From positions 248,001 to 312,000 of the forward strand of contig VDCT01000786.1 in NCBI GenBank assembly GCA_009763385.1: a stretch of DNA of 64,000 nt, in the 5' to 3' direction. The notes beneath the pieces were generated by a model. It made no database searches and was not told where the DNA came from. It was given only the letters and a program-made list of their open reading frames with translations. Made by a program: the position numbers and the translations under genes. Of the stretch, positions 47,654-59,289 are shown in pieces. Source of the DNA: Coix lacryma-jobi var. lacryma-jobi (taxonomy: Eukaryota; Streptophyta; Magnoliopsida; Poales; Poaceae). Position 1 is the first letter of the stretch. The number at the start of each line of letters is the position of its first letter.

Positions 47654-48814
47654 TGTCGGTGTTTCGAACCCGGGGGTACGACACCAACGAGTAATATGAT
47701 CGCGTGCTCTCTCTCCTGGATGGTGATGCAAGATGACACAAGGATTTATCCTGGTTCGAGCAAAGAAGGCCCTACGTCCAGCGGGGGAGGAGGTTCTTGT
47801 ATTACTTGCACCTAAGTGCTTGTACAGGGGCGAATACAAGCTCAATGAGCGTGGACCGGAGTCCGGACTCGAGTGTGTGCGCGTGGACTCGTGTGTTGTC
47901 TCTTTGAGTTGTGTAACCGTGTGCGCGAGGGGCCCTGACGTCCCCTTTTATAGAGCAAGAGGAGGCCAGGCTACACAAGGATGACATGTACAACGCTCGG
48001 TATGGCGTAGGGTAGGAATCATGTCTTGTCGGGGCCACTGGAGCCGACGTGGGCGTTGCTGTTGAGGCGTCCTTGGAGCGTGGCCTCCATCCCGGGCGCG
48101 GACGTGGAGGCGTGGCGATGTGGAAGCCGTACACACCCATCCCGGCACGTACAGGACACGACGGGGTCCCTCCGGGTCTTGGGGTACCTGTCCTCCAATA
48201 GCATGAAAGCATCAGGGCTCGAGGGGCTCAGAGCCGGCCTCGAGGTGGCGCCTACGGGGGGCTCGAGTCCCCGCAGTTATGGGCAAGTCCCGGGAAACCC
48301 GATTGAGCAGCAGGAATCCGGGCCTCGAGACATGGCTTGGACGTGCGACAGTGTAGGGTATGGGTTAACAGTGCCGTACTGGCGCCTTTTGCCCATGCTT
48401 GTGGTGAAAACGAGACTTGACTCTGCCTTGGTTACTGTGGTACACGTCGGGCTGCAGAGAACGTGACTGGAGTAGGTGGAAGCTTCCTCCTTGTGGAGGG
48501 CTTCGAAGGGTATTGGTGCACTCGCTCGAGCCGGGCGCGGAGGGCTCGGCGAGCGGAGGTTGAGCTCCAGCTCGAGGCCTAGGGCGAGATGAGCCTCGAG
48601 GGATAGGCTATCGTGTTGGAGGGGCTCGAGGTGTAGGCTACCAGGAGCGGCTGGTAAGGTTTTGACAAGTCTAAGCTCCCTGGTGGTGTGCCAGCGTTGC
48701 AGGCTCCGAGGGTTGGTTTCTTAAAGTTAGCTTAGTTGGGTTTATTAATTGGTGTTCTAGGTTTACCTATTTGTTTGCGTTGATTGGGGGTACCCCTTTT
48801 GTGGACCCCCGACA
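47654..48814 (-). repeat. 5' LTR of the Tat element
   Basis: TGTCGG...CCGACA, 1161 bases, the uninterrupted partner of the split 3' LTR. The TATA box is at 47945-47953. Confidence 0.95.
47945..47953 (-). promoter_or_regulatory. Tat LTR TATA box
   Basis: The minus strand reads CTATAAAAG within GCTCTATAAAAGGGGACG, a strong plant TATA box that would start the element transcript toward gag. Confidence 0.75.
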
Positions 48815-51558
48815 CAAGGCGCAGGAGGAGAGGTTCTCCAGCCCAGGGAGGTTCAGCTCCGAAGATCCTTTAAGCTTCGGGTGCTCGGCCTGGCTTTCTT
48901 GGAAAGAACCATAGTTCGTCACGCTTCAATGTTGTTTCTGGCGGAGGGTGACGCCAATACTCGCTTCTTTCACCTCCAGCATGCCACCGCAAGCGAAGAA
49001 ACTCAATTGATGAGCTCACGTCCTCTGATGGGGTGGTGGTCGCGGACCCCAATGCCACGGCACAAGCTCTGTTCCAACACTTCAATAACCTTATGGGCTC
49101 CGACTTTGCTCGTACTAGAGCCATTAACCTGCACACTATTGGGTTGCCGTCTCTGGACTTATCTGGTCTGGAGGCTGAGTTCTCGGAGGAGGAAATTCAT
49201 ACGGTCATTCTACAGCACTTCCAAATGACAAGGCGCCTGGTCCGGACGGCCTCACAGGCAGATTCTTCAAACTTGCCTGGCACATTATCAAGGAGGATAT
49301 CATAAGAGTGTTTCGGGGGTTCTGGTCTCTTGATATGCGCAGCCTTAACCATGTTAATGATGCTTTCATGGTCCTCCTGAGGAAGAAGCAACAGCCGCAG
49401 CTGATAACTAATTATCGCACGATAAGCTTAATTCACAGCATCGCAAGCTAATCTCCAAGTGCCTCGCCAATAGGCTCGCTCCGAAGCTGTGCGATCTTGT
49501 GCGGGCGAACCAGAGCGCGTTTATCAAAGGTCGTTGCATTCAGGACAACTTCCGCATGGTTCGTTTGACATGCAAGGAGCTACACAGAACGAAGATACCA
49601 AGTCTGCTGCTCAAAATTGACATCGCTAAGGCCTTCGACTCCGTCTCGTGGGAATTCCTCTTGGCAGTGCTCCGCCATATGGGCTTGGGGGACCGGTGGC
49701 GCGACTGGATTTCGGCGATTCTATCTACAGCTAGCACGAAGATTTTGCTGAACGGCTCGGCTGGCCGCAGAATCTGTCATGCGCGGGGGTTGCGCCAGGG
49801 CGACCCTCTATCGCCGATGCTGTTTGTGCTCGTGATGGAGGCGATCAATCATACAATGAGATGGATGGACGCATCAGGCTACCTGACGGGGCTACGAGCG
49901 GTGGCCAACATTCAACGTTGCGGCCTATATGTCGATGACATGGCGCTCTTTGTGGCTCCTACGAAGCGGATCTCTGGCTGATTAGTCCGCGCTCGAGGTT
50001 CAACGTCCACGGGGCTCTTCGCCAATTAACAATAAGCATTGCATCATTCACTCGGAATGTGATCCACACACTTCACTTCTGTGCATGCAGGCGAATGGAG
50101 CTGATCCACAACATTCTTGCCTGCCGAATTGAGACCTTCCCGAGCAGGTACCTAGGCATACCCCTCTCGATTTTCAAGATCAAGAAGGTGGACGAGCAGC
50201 CGCTTATTGACTCGATCGCCGGGAGAATCCCAAGATGGAAAGGAAATTTGCTAAACTTGGCGGGGCGTGCCACTCTCGCCCAATCCACCATGGCTGCTAT
50301 TTCGGTTCACACAGCCACGACAATTTGTTTGTCGTCCTGGGCCTTGCAGAGGATCGATAAACTGCGCAGAGGCTTTATCTGGAGTGGGGAGTCCACGGTG
50401 GCTGGCGGCCGTTGCAAGGTTGCTTGGAAAACTGTTTGCCTACCGAAGCACCTGGGCGGGCTGGGGATTGTTGATCTCCGGCGGATGGGCGTGGCATTGA
50501 GGCTCAGGTGGCCTTGGCTGCGGCGCTTGGACCAAGCTAGGCCTTGGTCAGGTCTGGCAGAGGTGGATGATGCTGTGGTGTGTGCCTTCTTCATGGCAGC
50601 CACAGTATCTGTTGTCGGGAACGGCGATTCGATCCTGTTTTGGGTGGATTCTTGGCTGGACGGCTCAAGCATACGTCTACTTGCGCCCTCGGTCTTCGTG
50701 GCTGTGCCAAAGAGGCGCCACCGGGTCTCTGTTGTCGAGGCGCTGCATGAGTCAGCCTGGGTTCATCACGTCGCAGGTGCTCGCTCGTGGCGGGTCATTG
50801 CGGAGTTCGTGGTCCTCTTCGAGCGCCTGCAGCGGGTAGTTCTGACGTCAGGGGTCCCGGACACCTTTACTTGGAGACTCTCTCCGAACGGCCAATACTC
50901 AGCGTCCTCGGCATATGGAGCGATGTTCTTGGGCTGCTCAGCGCCCCCAGGAGCCAAGGAGCTGTGGAAGACTTCGGCGCCGCCAAGGGTAAAATTCTTC
51001 TCTTCTGGCTGGCCACGCACGGCCGCTGCTGGACTGGGCACCGACGCTGGCGGCACGGTTTGCAGGATAGTGCGGCTTGCATTTTCTGCGCGACGAGGAG
51101 GATGAGACCATGGACCACATTCTCATTGGATGTGTCTATTCGCGTGAGGTCTGTAGCAGCTGTTTGGCCATCTTTCGATTGTAGGGCATGGTTCAGCTGT
51201 CCGAAGAGCCGATCATGCGTTGGTGGACGAGGGTGAGAAGGTGATCCCCAAGCATTTTCGTAAGGGCTTCGACTCCCTGTTTTTTTTCTCTCGGGTGGCG
51301 GCTATGGAAGGAACGCAACAGGAGGACGTTTCAGGGAGCTCCTGCCACGACGCTTGTCTTGACCGAGGGCATAGTTGAAGAGACCGGGCTTTGGATTGCT
51401 GCTGGGTTCAGGCAGCTCATGGCCTTGATGGGGCGATGCTAGACCCTTGCCTGGGTGCTCTTTGCGGGTCTCCTTTGATGTAATCGCTCCTCCGCGTGGG
51501 CTTTGCTTTGTGTGTGGGTAAGGTAATCTAGCTTTGAGCGTGCTCTCGAAAAAAAAAG
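48815..51558 (+). mobile_element. L1-type LINE, 3' part (RT and zinc-binding end)
   Basis: Continues the LINE split at 23976. Pieces include GDANTRFFHLQ, GRFFKLAWHIIKEDI, RANQSAFIKGRCIQDNFR, IDIAKAFDSVSWEFL, GLRQGDPLSPMLF and catalytic YVDDMALF, then FPSRYLGIPLS and a C-terminal zf-RVT region (VKFF, CIFC). Frame changes occur near 49030, 49210, 49440, 49980 and 51000. It ends in a short poly-A (CGAAAAAAAAAG) at 51549-51558. L1 elements copy themselves by target-primed reverse transcription; this copy is dead. Confidence 0.92.
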
Positions 51559-52613
51559 ATGATCCTAATTTTATGTTTGATTGAGGGATAGATTCATAGT
51601 AGTTTTCAGTTGTGTTGAAGAGATCCCAGGTATGGACGAGGAGCACTTTTGTTAGAAATCGTCATCGTCAAAGTAACTTTCGTTTATGGGCCCACATGTC
51701 ATCTTCTACACGTACTATAATTATTATTATTTTTTTCTTACGGCCTTATCTTTTTGTCACGGACTCTCGCGTTGCGCCGCCGCGCCCGCTCGGTAAACTC
51801 CCGTTTCGTCGCCCTTCCGACGCAGCGCCGCCTGCACCGCGCACGACGAGCCGCCCGCCCAGCGCTTCCCTCGCAGGGTCTGGCGCCGCTTGCCAGGAGC
51901 TCGGCCGCTGCGACATCCATTTCCATGAGCTCATGGCTGCCGCGCGCGCATTCCACATCGTCCCGCGTCACTGGGAGGGGCTCCGGTCAAGCCGTCGCAA
52001 TCTCCACGCCGCCGGCTATCGAGGTGCGTTCCATCCGCTCGTCCTGGTCTCTGCGCCTTCATCCGCTTCGCTTCACATTGTCCCGGCATGCAACCAAACA
52101 CAGGCTAAGCTGTCCAAACGTTGCTTGGCCCTGCAGCCCCGGAACACTGCCGTTCCCCTGCATCCCTGCCACGGGAACAGATCAACTCGGCCATTATTCA
52201 GCGTGGCGTGGCGCGTGGCAGGCCACGTGACCGACGAAGTCGTCGGAGACTGCGAGCTGCGCCTGCGCGGCCACCGCTACACCGGAAATCGGCCAGTGGA
52301 ACTAACCCGCCAGGATTGCAGTGTCAGCTAGTCCTCGCTTCGCTTCGTGTCATGAGTGAGTCGTGACTGCTCATGAATTTGTTGCTGTCTGAATTATTGC
52401 GTTACTGTCTGAATTATTGTGTTGGCGTATATACCTCCATCGTTCCATTATCACACTCCTCAATGTTGCTACACTCCTTCACAGTCCAGCAGGCATATAC
52501 AGTACTTCCACCCCAAGAGTCGCCTCCAACTCCAACACAGTACAACTGTTTCTATCCATCGCTTTCAGTTTCTTCCACAGCCACATCCCACATAGACAGA
52601 GAAGGGCTTAATA
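51559..52613 (+). other. Upstream region of kinase 2
   Basis: GC-rich in the first part, then AT-rich near the start codon. Bases 52224-52246 read CACGTGACCGACGAAGTCGTCG: a CACGTG G-box followed by the GACCGACGAAGTCGTCG word shared with 11425-11445 upstream of kinase 1. A short tandem TGTCTGAATTATTG lies at 52386-52420. The 239-codon plus frame at 51612-52331 has no recognisable domain and overlaps this shared stretch, so I do not call a gene. Confidence 0.5.
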
Positions 52614-54112
52614 ATGGAGAAGGACCTAACAATGGAGAAGGTCCACCTTCACGTTTTCATCCTCCTACTCTTGAGTTCGTCCTGCCAATCGGATGACCAG
52701 CTCACACAAGCAAAGCCACTCTCCCCTGGAGACATGCTCGTCTCCAAGGACGGGGTCTTTGCTCTTGGCTTCTTCTCCCCAACCAACACCAACGGGAGCT
52801 TGTACATCGGAATCTGGTACCACAACATCCCTGACCGTGCCCTCGTGTGGGTTGCCAACCGTAACAGCCCAATCACGGCCCCTTCGTCAGCAGCCAATCC
52901 CAAGCTCGCCATCACTGACAACCAAGAGCTCGGGCTGTCGGACTCTACTACAGGCCGTCCTCTATGGACGACGGCCACTGGAGGTGCTGGAGTTGTCGCG
53001 GTGCTACTCAGCTCCGGAAACTTTGTCCTCCGATCAGCGAACGGCACGGGGATATGGCAAAGCTTCGACCACCCAACAGACACTATCCTTCCGACGATGA
53101 GGGTTTTGTTCAGCTACGAGGGACATGTGGCGACGCGCCTATTCGCTTGGAAGGGCGCCGCTGACCCATCCACCGGGGACTTCTCCATTAGCATCGATCC
53201 CAGCTCGAACCTTCAGTTCTTTGTTTGGCATGGGACCAGGCTCCACTACCGCATCAATTTCTTCATCGATGTCTCGGCGTTCGGCGGCAGTGGCAGCTAC
53301 GCTACCTCTGCCATCGTGTATGTGTCGAGGGTAAACGGCGGAGATGGGTTCTACTTCATGTACACGGTCTCCGGTGACTCACCGGCATACACGCGTCTTT
53401 TACTTGAGTACACAGGCAAGATAAGGCTCCTGACCTTGGACAGCAGCACATCATCGTGGACAGACAGTTTTGACCGCCCCATCTCTGGTTGTGACCTCTA
53501 CGCGGCGTGTGGCCCGTTCGGCTACTGCGACAACACCGAGGCTGTTCCAAGTTGCCGTGCCTTGATGGGTTCGAGCCCATCGACGGCCATGACGTCTCTA
53601 GAGGATGCCGGAGAAATGAGGCGTTGGCGGAGTGCGGCGCAACAACAAAGGATCGCTTTGTGCTGTTGTCTGGGATGAAGGTTCCCAAAGGTTTCTTGTA
53701 TGTCAAGAACAGAAGCTTCGACCAGTGCGTGGCCGAGTGCAGCGCAAACTGCTCTTGCACGGCATTTGCTTATGTCAACACGAGCACTGCCGGTACTTCT
53801 TCGCTTACAGTACGTCGAGGTGCCTGGTTTGGACTGGGGATCTCGTCGACACGGGGAAATTCCCAACTTTGGTCAGAGCTTGTACGTCCGACTTGCCGTA
53901 TCTCATGGTATGCAATGCACTACCGCCCACTCTAATATCGATGAAATCCATTTGCAATATGGCTGCCCTTTTTCTTTTTTGAATGTTTATTGATGCCATT
54001 TCTCACAGCTGCAAAATTCAAACTTGAGTAATTTGCATTTGTAAATAGAGTTATACATGAGCACATATACTACAGCCTCAGCTTTTCACAATATCATATT
54101 CCCATAAGGGCT

Positions 54113-54860
54113 TGTTTTTTTTTTATTACGGAATAAAACATTCCAGCCTTCACATTCACAAGTGAATGCTTAGAGCTTAACAGTACGAGAAGGGACTTAG
54201 CCTAGTTTTCTGCTAGGCGCACAATTCAGACTCTCACACAAACTAGAGACCTTATATCAGAAGGCAACAAAACAAATCAAAAATAGTCCACTGATCCCAA
54301 ACCATCAAATGCTCCACTGATCCCAAACCAAATCTAAACTCCCAACTTCAAGCAGAGAGAACGAAGGACTCTACAGTTCTATCCTTTTCTGACTCTTCCA
54401 CACACAGGTTCCGAAGAGTTGCAGCATCACGTCTTCTAAACGCCTGCAACCTTCTTTCATATTTCTTTCCTCTTCCTCTTTAGAGAGCATGGACCATTGT
54501 CTGATCCAAAAGTTCCCCTAAAAATTACCTGCAAGTATGAGTTAGTAACTAAATTTTGGAACACCACATCATTTCTATTCAACCATAAGACTCAACATAT
54601 GGCCATTATCCCCACTATTATTTGATTTCTTAGCCCTGGAGCAAATCTCCTTTTCCAAAATCCCAAGGCGATTGAATGTTAAAGTGATGAACAACGCATT
54701 CTAACTTTCTAAACAAATCTAGCAACTCTGCAATCAAAAAAGAGGTGTTCAATATTTTCTTCTAAGCCACAGAACCTGCACTTAGAATCTCCTTTCCACC
54801 TTCTCTTAATTAAATTGTCTTTTGTTAACTGCAACACGAATCAGCCAAACAAGCCGTTAG
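54113..54860 (-). mobile_element. LINE 3' fragment in kinase 2 intron
   Basis: The minus strand encodes DNLIKRRWKGDSKCRFCG followed by ENIEHLFFDC, the zf-RVT zinc-binding end of plant L1 ORF2, then WLNRNDVVFQ. The element 3' end is a poly-A tract seen as poly-T at 54116-54126 on the plus strand. It is 5'-truncated and carries stops. Different in sequence from the LINE at 23.2-51.6 kb. Confidence 0.82.
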
Positions 54861-55001
54861 GTCCATTACCCATCAATGCTCACTAGTGTGAGAAGGACGG
54901 AGGAGGGGGCGTTTCCATGTCCCTCAATTTCACAACAACATTACTGAACGCTTATTTGGGTAGGCAGGTATTTGAATCAATTCCAATGGACCAACATCTT
55001 T

Positions 55002-55002
<1 letters not shown>

Positions 55003-55032
<30 letters not shown>
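55003..55032. repeat. Poly-C run (30 C)
   Basis: Uninterrupted run of 30 cytosines (30 G on the other strand) in kinase 2 intron 1, about 300 bases before the membrane-segment exon. Length is likely to be unreliable in assembly. Confidence 0.95.
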
Positions 55033-55033
<1 letters not shown>

Positions 55034-56341
55034 TCGCCCCACTTCAATTCAAAAGCAATATGTCTAATCCCGACACATCTGAACGAACCATTGACGTGCC
55101 GATGCCTATTACTCCAACCTCCAAATGAAGTTGTAAGCTTTACATGACATAGCAGTCCAGGCTCAGGTTATTGATAGATTAGTGGAGTGTTCACAGAGTC
55201 ACAGATGTGTCACAGTATTGTACGCAATCAAAGTAAAACAATTGGAAGTTATATATACTTTTCAAAACGCAGGTTATATATACTGAATGCCATAAATTCT
55301 GATGCATATATGCGCTTCTGTTTGCAGTTCAAAAGAAGAGCAATTTGGCGAACATGTTGCTCCCGATTACAACATTTATACTGCTAATCGCATTCACAGC
55401 ACTTGTCTTGACATACAAATACAGAGGTAAAAAAGGAGCCAATTCTTGCAAGACACAAGTTGTTGTGTAAGTGTTGACGAGGGTGAACCATTGTTGTTTC
55501 TCCTGACAGGAACATGGCAAAAGAAGAAAGTCCAGAAGAGACAGATGTTACACTTCTTCAAAAAGAGACAGATGTTACAATATTTGAGGTCTACGGACAA
55601 AGCTGGGGACAAGAATATAGAGTTTCCATTTATTGACTTCGAAGACATCGTTGTGGCAACAAACAATTTCTCAGACACCAATATGCTTGGAAAGGGAGGT
55701 TTTGGTAAAGTTTACAAGGTATATTAGCAAAACAATTTTGCCTATGATTACTTCACACCACCAGTTAAGTTGTATAACATTGGCTGAAGAAATCATGTAG
55801 GGAATGTTGGAAGGTACCATTGAAGTAGCCATCAAGAGACTTAGCAAGAGTTCTGGACAAGGCACAGAGGAATTTAGAAATGAAGTAGTCTTGATTGCAA
55901 AGTTGCAGCACAAGAACCTAGTTAGGCTTCTGGGTTGTTGTATTCACGAAGATGAGAAGCTATTGGTTTACGAATACATGCCCAATAAAAGCTTGGATTA
56001 CTTCATCTTTGGTACATGCAGTTTAAAAAATTTCATACTGTTGATAAAAAAACCCCAATAAATAAGTAGCATTCTGATATGCCTAATGCATTGTTCTTAC
56101 TAGATACTGCAAGAAAATCAGCACTTCAATGGCCGACAAGATTCAATATAATCAAGGGGATAGCACGTGGAATTATGTATCTCCATCAGGACTCCAGATT
56201 AACTATAATCCATAGAGATCTCAAAGCAAGCAACATTTTATTAGACACAGAGATGATCCCTAAGATATCAGATTTTGGCATGGCTAGAATATTATCCAGT
56301 GGAGACCAGCATCAAGCAAATACAAACCGGGTTGTTGGGAC

Positions 56342-56672
56342 TGTCACCGACCTGATCCTCAACTCAACAATTGTGCATACAGAAATAGCATACGAACAAG
56401 CATACAAGTTTATAGAAGGTTCTAGAAGGATCTAGACCTGTACAAACAGTAGAAGAAGGGGTAGGATAGGAAGGGTAACTCGAGTCCGCAGACTCGCCTC
56501 GAGCGTGAGCTCGCCGCCAGGTTGGTGGTCCGATCTTCGACCCCTTCTCTGATGGTGTTCCATTCCCTTTGTACTCGGTGCCCTTGCTTGCTTCGCTGGT
56601 ATTGGCCCATATCCATTTCCATTGCTAGCAGCCCACATAACAGCCCAACTAGAATATAGTAGGTTCCTGACA
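56342..56672 (-). repeat. 3' LTR of the exon 5 element
   Basis: Plus-strand TGTCACCGACCTGATCC to GGTTCCTGACA, 331 bases, followed by the polypurine tract. Confidence 0.94.
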
Positions 56673-57601
56673 TTCTCCCCTCCTTGAAACACGGCTTGAC
56701 CCCAAGCCGTTGCTGCACTAAACCATTGGGGTCCCATGGAATATGCTCTCTGCTGCAGAATGATACAGTAGTCATCATCACTTCCATGTTTCCCAAGCAT
56801 TCTTGTGATTTAGATCCATCAGAGAAGAGTACATGGTCAGTTGCTTTAGCTGGATAGCAATTGAAAGACAGCCAAGGCCAAGGCCGGATCCGAGCTCAAC
56901 TTTCTGGTCTCTGACTTGCTTCTGCCCATACAGTGCCCAAGGTTGCAAGTATAAGATCATATCAGACATTTTTCCTAGTGCCTTCCAGATGTTAGTCAGG
57001 TCCATAAATTCAGTTTTGATTGCAAAAATCCCCCTTCTACACCAGTGCTGCCACATCTCAACTAGCACAAAATTATAGCAGAAAGGACTCCAAATATGAT
57101 TATGATCTTGACCATCTCTTAGCCCATCATGGCATGATATTGTGAACCAAATCAAATGATCAGGTGACCATGTTTCAGCTGTGGCTGAATTTCATCACTC
57201 ATAATATTATGCGGTGTAGGTGGAGGCCATGGTTGTGGTAGAAACTTGCCATCATTTCTACAGATAAAATGCAGTGCTATTGGCTTTCCTGGCAGTACCT
57301 CAAATGCCAATATATACGAGTGAAACTGAGTGCACAACAGGCAATTCAACATAGCAAATGCCAAACATGAGCACCAGCAAAAATTTGGATTGCTTTGCTT
57401 CTGCTCCAGTGCAGACAGTGAATAGGCATGGTAACAGCTGCAGATTAGTACCACTGGATGCCATCTTTAGTAGCACTGATGGTGGCATAGATTGTTGCCA
57501 CGGTGCCCACACCATGTAATCTCTGCACCATGGTGATACCTCAAGCAGGAACCCACTGATCAGTTGATTTTTTCCAGACCATGAAAGAAACACCTCTGTA
57601 C

Positions 57602-59252
57602 CTAGCAGCCATGGAGGTTTTGGCATCTTGTGAGCTTGCCTATGATTGGCGCTACTAATATTGAACAGATTATCGCCCCATCTGAGATACAATGGTGGCA
57701 CAATTCCATTGACTTGCTGTTATCCCGTGAAACAGAATAAGAAGCATGTAGTGTTACCTCACTGAAATGCCAAATCAGCTGCAGGTTTATGTTGACTGCA
57801 ATTATCACATGAACTGAACTGTGGATTTTGACTGGAATACTGGACAATAAGAGCGTCTGATTTTTCCCACTATCCAGTAGCAGTAACCACATGTGCTTGG
57901 ATGGATCATAATTGGTACTGTCATCTTCTGGAAAAACTAATGACCATGGAGGCTTTGGTTGTAGGCCACCACACTCAACAACTAACTGATTTCCACATAG
58001 ATTGAACTGATCACCCGACACTAGAAATGGATCAGGTGGTGGCCATGGTTGCTGTAACTCTGAAAACACCTTCTCATGGTGGAGCATGCCCTTAAGGGCG
58101 AAATCATTCATGCTGAAAGCACAAAGACTTGAGTTGGTGCCGTTGAGCTTGATGTCGGCAACCAATGTTGGAGGCGAGTCAGACAATGATGACTCCTCTG
58201 GTGTTGAAACGTCCACAGACAAGCTTTGCTCGAGCAGGAAGGCACCTTGGCATAGTTCGGGCAGATGTTGGCTTGAAGGCCCAATGTCGAGCACGTGTTG
58301 TGCGTCGAGATGAGAGTCGCAGGGTTGCCGCTTGGTGGAGCTGAGGTCGAGGAGGGCGTGGAAGATGTCCAAGAGTCCATCAGAGCCTTCAGAACGCCGG
58401 TATCAAGTGCCCAGTGAACCGTCGAACACCTGGCGGGCGTCACCAGTGAATGTTCCATAGTAGCAATGTTGACGGTGAAGGCAGCTTCCTGGGATGACTC
58501 CGAGCTTGGGGAAGGGGTGGGCGACGCCGAGGGAACCGTCGCTGGCTTGCTGGTGGCGGAGTTTGTGACTTCGTGCTCACGGTTATCGGAGTTGGTGGTG
58601 GGGATGACAAGGGCGAAGTCCAGAGGTGGAGCGGGGGTCGCAGGTGCCAGCGCGAGATCGTCCAGGCCTTGACCCAACGTCGAGCAGTTGGCGTGCGTTG
58701 CTGCAGCAACCTCAGAGGAGGCGATGAAGACCGCAGGGCGATGGAGCGCGAGAGACTTGACGGCGATGTCGGCTTCGGGCGAGGCGTGACTCTCCAGCCT
58801 GCTAGCGCCATGGGCGAAGGGGATCCCGCGCGCGGCACAGATGTCGCCCAGACCCCCGATCCAGCCCGTGCGGCCGTAGACGTGGAACTTGCCGAGGTTG
58901 CCCAGGTCGTCGTCGGTGGAGACGGGCGGGTTAGGGAGCGTGTGGTGGATGTAGGAGAGCTCGGTGACGCTGGAGCCCGACTGGAAACCGAGATCCGCGT
59001 CCTGCGGCGATGCTGAGGTCGGTGAAGGGATGAGCGACGCCAACGAGGTCGTCGCCGGCTTGGTCGACATCGTGGAGGCGATGGCCTCTCGTTCCTCGGT
59101 GTCGGCGGGGAATTTGGAGGTCGAGGGAGGCGATGAAGGTGTCGGCAGCTGCTCAACGGCGCTGCGCAGCAGAGCATTCGCCTGCTCCAGCAGCTAGCTA
59201 TGATCTCCGCGAGCATCTCCTCCATCGACATGGTGGTCACAAACTCGGGCAC
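57602..59252 (-). pseudogene. Chimeric ORF of the exon 5 element
   Basis: Starts MPEFVTTMSMEEMLAEIIAS at 59252, changes frame near 59190, then stays open to about 58350, where another one-base shift leads into the frame ending at 57602. About 500 residues in total. Part one is Ser/Pro/Ala-rich with the captured rhamnose-synthase-like segment; part two has two similar modules around KPPWSLVFPEDD and QPWPPPDPF. Beyond the stop, further minus frames (57300-57700, 56778-57155) repeat KPPW and SGKNQ wording, so the module seems duplicated. I do not recognise a gag domain. Function unknown. Confidence 0.55.
58765..58902 (-). other. Captured fragment of an RHM/UER1-like gene
   Basis: The minus strand encodes KFHVYGRTGWIGGLGDICAA, then RGIPFAHGASRLES and EADI. 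This closely follows the start of the epimerase/reductase domain of plant RHM and UER1 (KFLIYGRTGWIGGLLGKLCE in Arabidopsis RHM1, from memory), including the Rossmann GxxGxxG nucleotide-binding loop and the GxGRLE position. One Leu codon is missing in GGLLG. Only about 45 residues match; the downstream catalytic part is absent, so no enzyme activity is expected. It is in frame with the element ORF. Confidence 0.75.
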
Positions 59253-59275
59253 GATGGTGGGCGAGTGTGGATATG

Positions 59276-59287
59276 GCTCCGATACCA
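59276..59287 (-). other. Primer-binding site of the exon 5 element
   Basis: TGGTATCGGAGC on the minus strand, two bases from the LTR at 59290. Same Met-type site as at 4264 and 31546. Confidence 0.92.
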
Positions 59288-59289
59288 GT

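Larger units (their letters stand above)
23977..48814 (-). mobile_element. Tat-lineage Ty3 retrotransposon (Grande/RIRE2-like) with nested insert
   Basis: Minus-strand element. 5' LTR 47654-48814; primer site 47634-47651; gag 47595-44922; protease, RT, RNase H and integrase down to 41028; then a plus-strand antisense gene (36077-40480); then a 3' LTR split into 23977-24244 and 34033-34927 by a 9.8 kb insert. Excluding the insert it is about 15 kb. LTR lengths agree (1161 and 1163). Flanks share CAAG (23973-23976, 48815-48818), and the LINE reading frame is continuous across it. A long 3' region with an extra antisense ORF is characteristic of Tat elements such as maize Grande (family knowledge). 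Many frameshifts make this copy non-autonomous as read. Confidence 0.9.
53908..55327 (+). other. Intron 1 of kinase 2
   Basis: Donor GTATGC at 53908 as in kinase 1, acceptor TTTGCAG at 55327. It contains an inverted LINE fragment and a run of 30 C. Small frames inside are not coding. Confidence 0.8.

Noticed and set aside
51612..52331. 239-codon plus ORF upstream of kinase 2
   Set aside because: No recognisable domain, GC-rich, overlaps the promoter segment shared with kinase 1.
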